Shown: positions 22,525 to 23,083 of the stretch, one piece after another
Position numbering within the stretch: position 1 is the first letter of the stretch
Layout of the letters: each line of letters opens with the position of its first letter
NCBI GenBank assembly: GCA_964388835.1
Contig: CAYMBZ010000021.1
Coordinates: 1 to 23,083, forward strand
Direction of reading: 5' to 3'
Origin: UBA1738 sp964388835
Lineage (GTDB): Bacteria > Bacillota > Clostridia > UBA1381
DNA length: 23,083 bases
Translations under genes and position numbers: made by a program
The notes under the pieces: generated by a model
The model's database searches: none
The model's input: the letters and a program-made list of their open reading frames with translations, nothing else
Told to the model about the DNA's origin: nothing

Positions 22525-22791
22525 GTGGAAATTACAGACATCAGAGTTAAGAAGGTTGCGAGCGAAGGGAAAATGAAGGCGGTTGTTTCTGTTACTTTTG
22601 ACAATGCATTCGTTGTACATGACATAAAGGTTATAGAGGGACAGGAAAAATTATTTACGGCAATGCCGTCAAGAAGAACTCCTGAAAATGAGTTTAAGGA
22701 TATTGCACATCCTATAAATTCTCAAATGAGGGAGATGCTTGAAGAGGCTATTATTTCCAAATATAACGAGGCAATTCTTGAAGAAGAATAA
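22525..22791 (+). CDS. spoVG: SpoVG family regulatory protein
   Basis: SpoVG is a small nucleic-acid-binding regulator named for its effect on spore cortex formation and septation, and widely conserved also in non-sporulating Firmicutes. The protein (88 aa) follows the family closely: EITDIRVKK, KMKAVVSVTFDNAFVVHDIKVIEG, LFTAMPSRRTPENEFKDIAHPI and a C-terminal helix, ending slightly shorter than the 97-aa Bacillus protein. GTG 22525 is taken as the start because it precedes the conserved EITD and lies 5 bases after AAGGTGGTGA (22510-22519). The in-frame GTG codons at 22513 and 22516 are part of that ribosome site. It is a single-gene unit between its promoter and the hairpin at 22801. Confidence 0.95.
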   Translation: MEITDIRVKKVASEGKMKAVVSVTFDNAFVVHDIKVIEGQEKLFTAMPSRRTPENEFKDIAHPINSQMREMLEEAIISKYNEAILEEE

Positions 22792-22800
22792 TTATAAAGC

Positions 22801-22837
22801 TAAAACGCGCTGAAAATCCATTAATCAGCGCGTTTTA
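22801..22837. terminator. perfect hairpin shared by spoVG and rubrerythrin
   Basis: TAAAACGCGCTGA (22801-22813) and TCAGCGCGTTTTA (22825-22837) form a perfect 13-bp stem with an 11-base loop. It gives T-runs in both directions and lies between the convergent stops of spoVG and the rubrerythrin gene. It is a bidirectional rho-independent terminator. Confidence 0.9.
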
Positions 22838-22842
22838 CTTTG

Positions 22843-23083
22843 TCAATAATTTTCGGCACGTATTTCAAAATAGCTTTTGGAATGGCGGCATACAGGGCAT
22901 ATCTCGGGAGCTTTTTTACCAACGGTAATGTGTCCGCATACGCGACATTCCCACATTGCCTCACCGGCCTTTTCAAATACCTTTTGCATATCAACGTTGT
23001 CAATCAGGCGTCTGTACCGTTCCTCGTGCTCCTTTTCTATTTTTGCTACCATTTTGAATTTTTTGGCAAGCTCGGTAAACCCC
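22843..23083 (-). CDS. rubrerythrin, C-terminal part (runs off the window)
   Basis: The last 79 residues of a rubrerythrin, a non-haem iron peroxidase that protects anaerobes from hydrogen peroxide. The frame stays open to the window edge, and the residues before the internal Met (GFTELAKKFK) fit the family, so ATG 23052 is not the start. The end of the di-iron four-helix domain is seen as KIEKEHEERYRRL, with the ExxH ligand pair. The rubredoxin-like domain follows with two CxxC knuckles: WECRVCGH and EICPVCRH, then the family ending SYFEIRAENY. The N-terminal di-iron ligands lie outside the window. It faces spoVG and shares the hairpin at 22801. Confidence 0.93.
   Translation of the reverse strand, partial: GFTELAKKFKMVAKIEKEHEERYRRLIDNVDMQKVFEKAGEAMWECRVCGHITVGKKAPEICPVCRHSKSYFEIRAENY

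Noticed and set aside
22821..23003. Second minus-strand frame over the rubrerythrin end
   Set aside because: It is another frame of the same strand that runs into the terminator hairpin; the rubrerythrin frame has CxxC knuckles and family sequence.
1..23083. CRISPR array, insertion sequence, prophage or integration scar
   Set aside because: No regularly spaced repeats, transposase or integrase motifs or tRNA-derived ends were found by reading, and gene style is uniform across the window.

Overview
The window looks like chromosomal DNA of an anaerobic, endospore-forming Firmicute of class Clostridia. Evidence in the sequence: a SpoIIP sporulation hydrolase, SpoVG, a clostridial-order rnfCDGEAB operon, a rubrerythrin, AT-rich spacers with textbook sigma-A promoters, strong AAGGAGG-type ribosome sites, and several TTG/GTG starts. 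An SLH-domain protein plus CsaB points to a lineage that anchors surface proteins on a pyruvylated secondary cell-wall polysaccharide. A finer placement (for example within Oscillospirales/Monoglobales-like gut bacteria) would be a guess.

Left part (1-4600): spoIIP, a CE7 carbohydrate/acetyl-xylan esterase with its own consensus promoter, and a translationally coupled pair made of a patatin-like lipase and an ion-transporter-superfamily permease, closed by a rho-independent terminator.

Centre (4632-20826): one uninterrupted same-strand run of sixteen genes with gaps of at most 16 bases and many ATGA/TAATG overlaps. It begins at an extended -10 promoter (TTGAAA-17-TATACT), which carries an inverted repeat over the -10 box, and ends at a strong bidirectional hairpin. 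It starts with the complete Rnf complex (ferredoxin:NAD+ oxidoreductase, ion pump). It continues with a secreted SLH-anchored glucosaminidase, an ABC-F ATPase and D-aminoacyl-tRNA deacylase. It then encodes an envelope-polysaccharide set: GT4 glycosyltransferase, CsaB pyruvyltransferase, MurJ-type flippase, O-antigen-ligase/polymerase-like protein, second GT4, and two tandem DUF4330-type membrane-anchored proteins. The simplest reading is that the polysaccharide set makes, flips, polymerises or attaches and pyruvylates the wall polymer that the SLH protein of the same run binds.

Right part (20843-23083): murC on the minus strand converges on the long run. It is divergent from spoVG, which has a perfect TTGACA-17-TATAAT promoter. 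A perfect 13-bp hairpin separates spoVG from the 3' part of a minus-strand rubrerythrin that runs off the window.

No rRNA, tRNA, CRISPR array, insertion sequence or phage gene was seen. The most interesting features are the apparent co-transcription of an energy-conserving redox pump with an S-layer/secondary-polymer assembly line, and the uncharacterised DUF4330 pair at its end.
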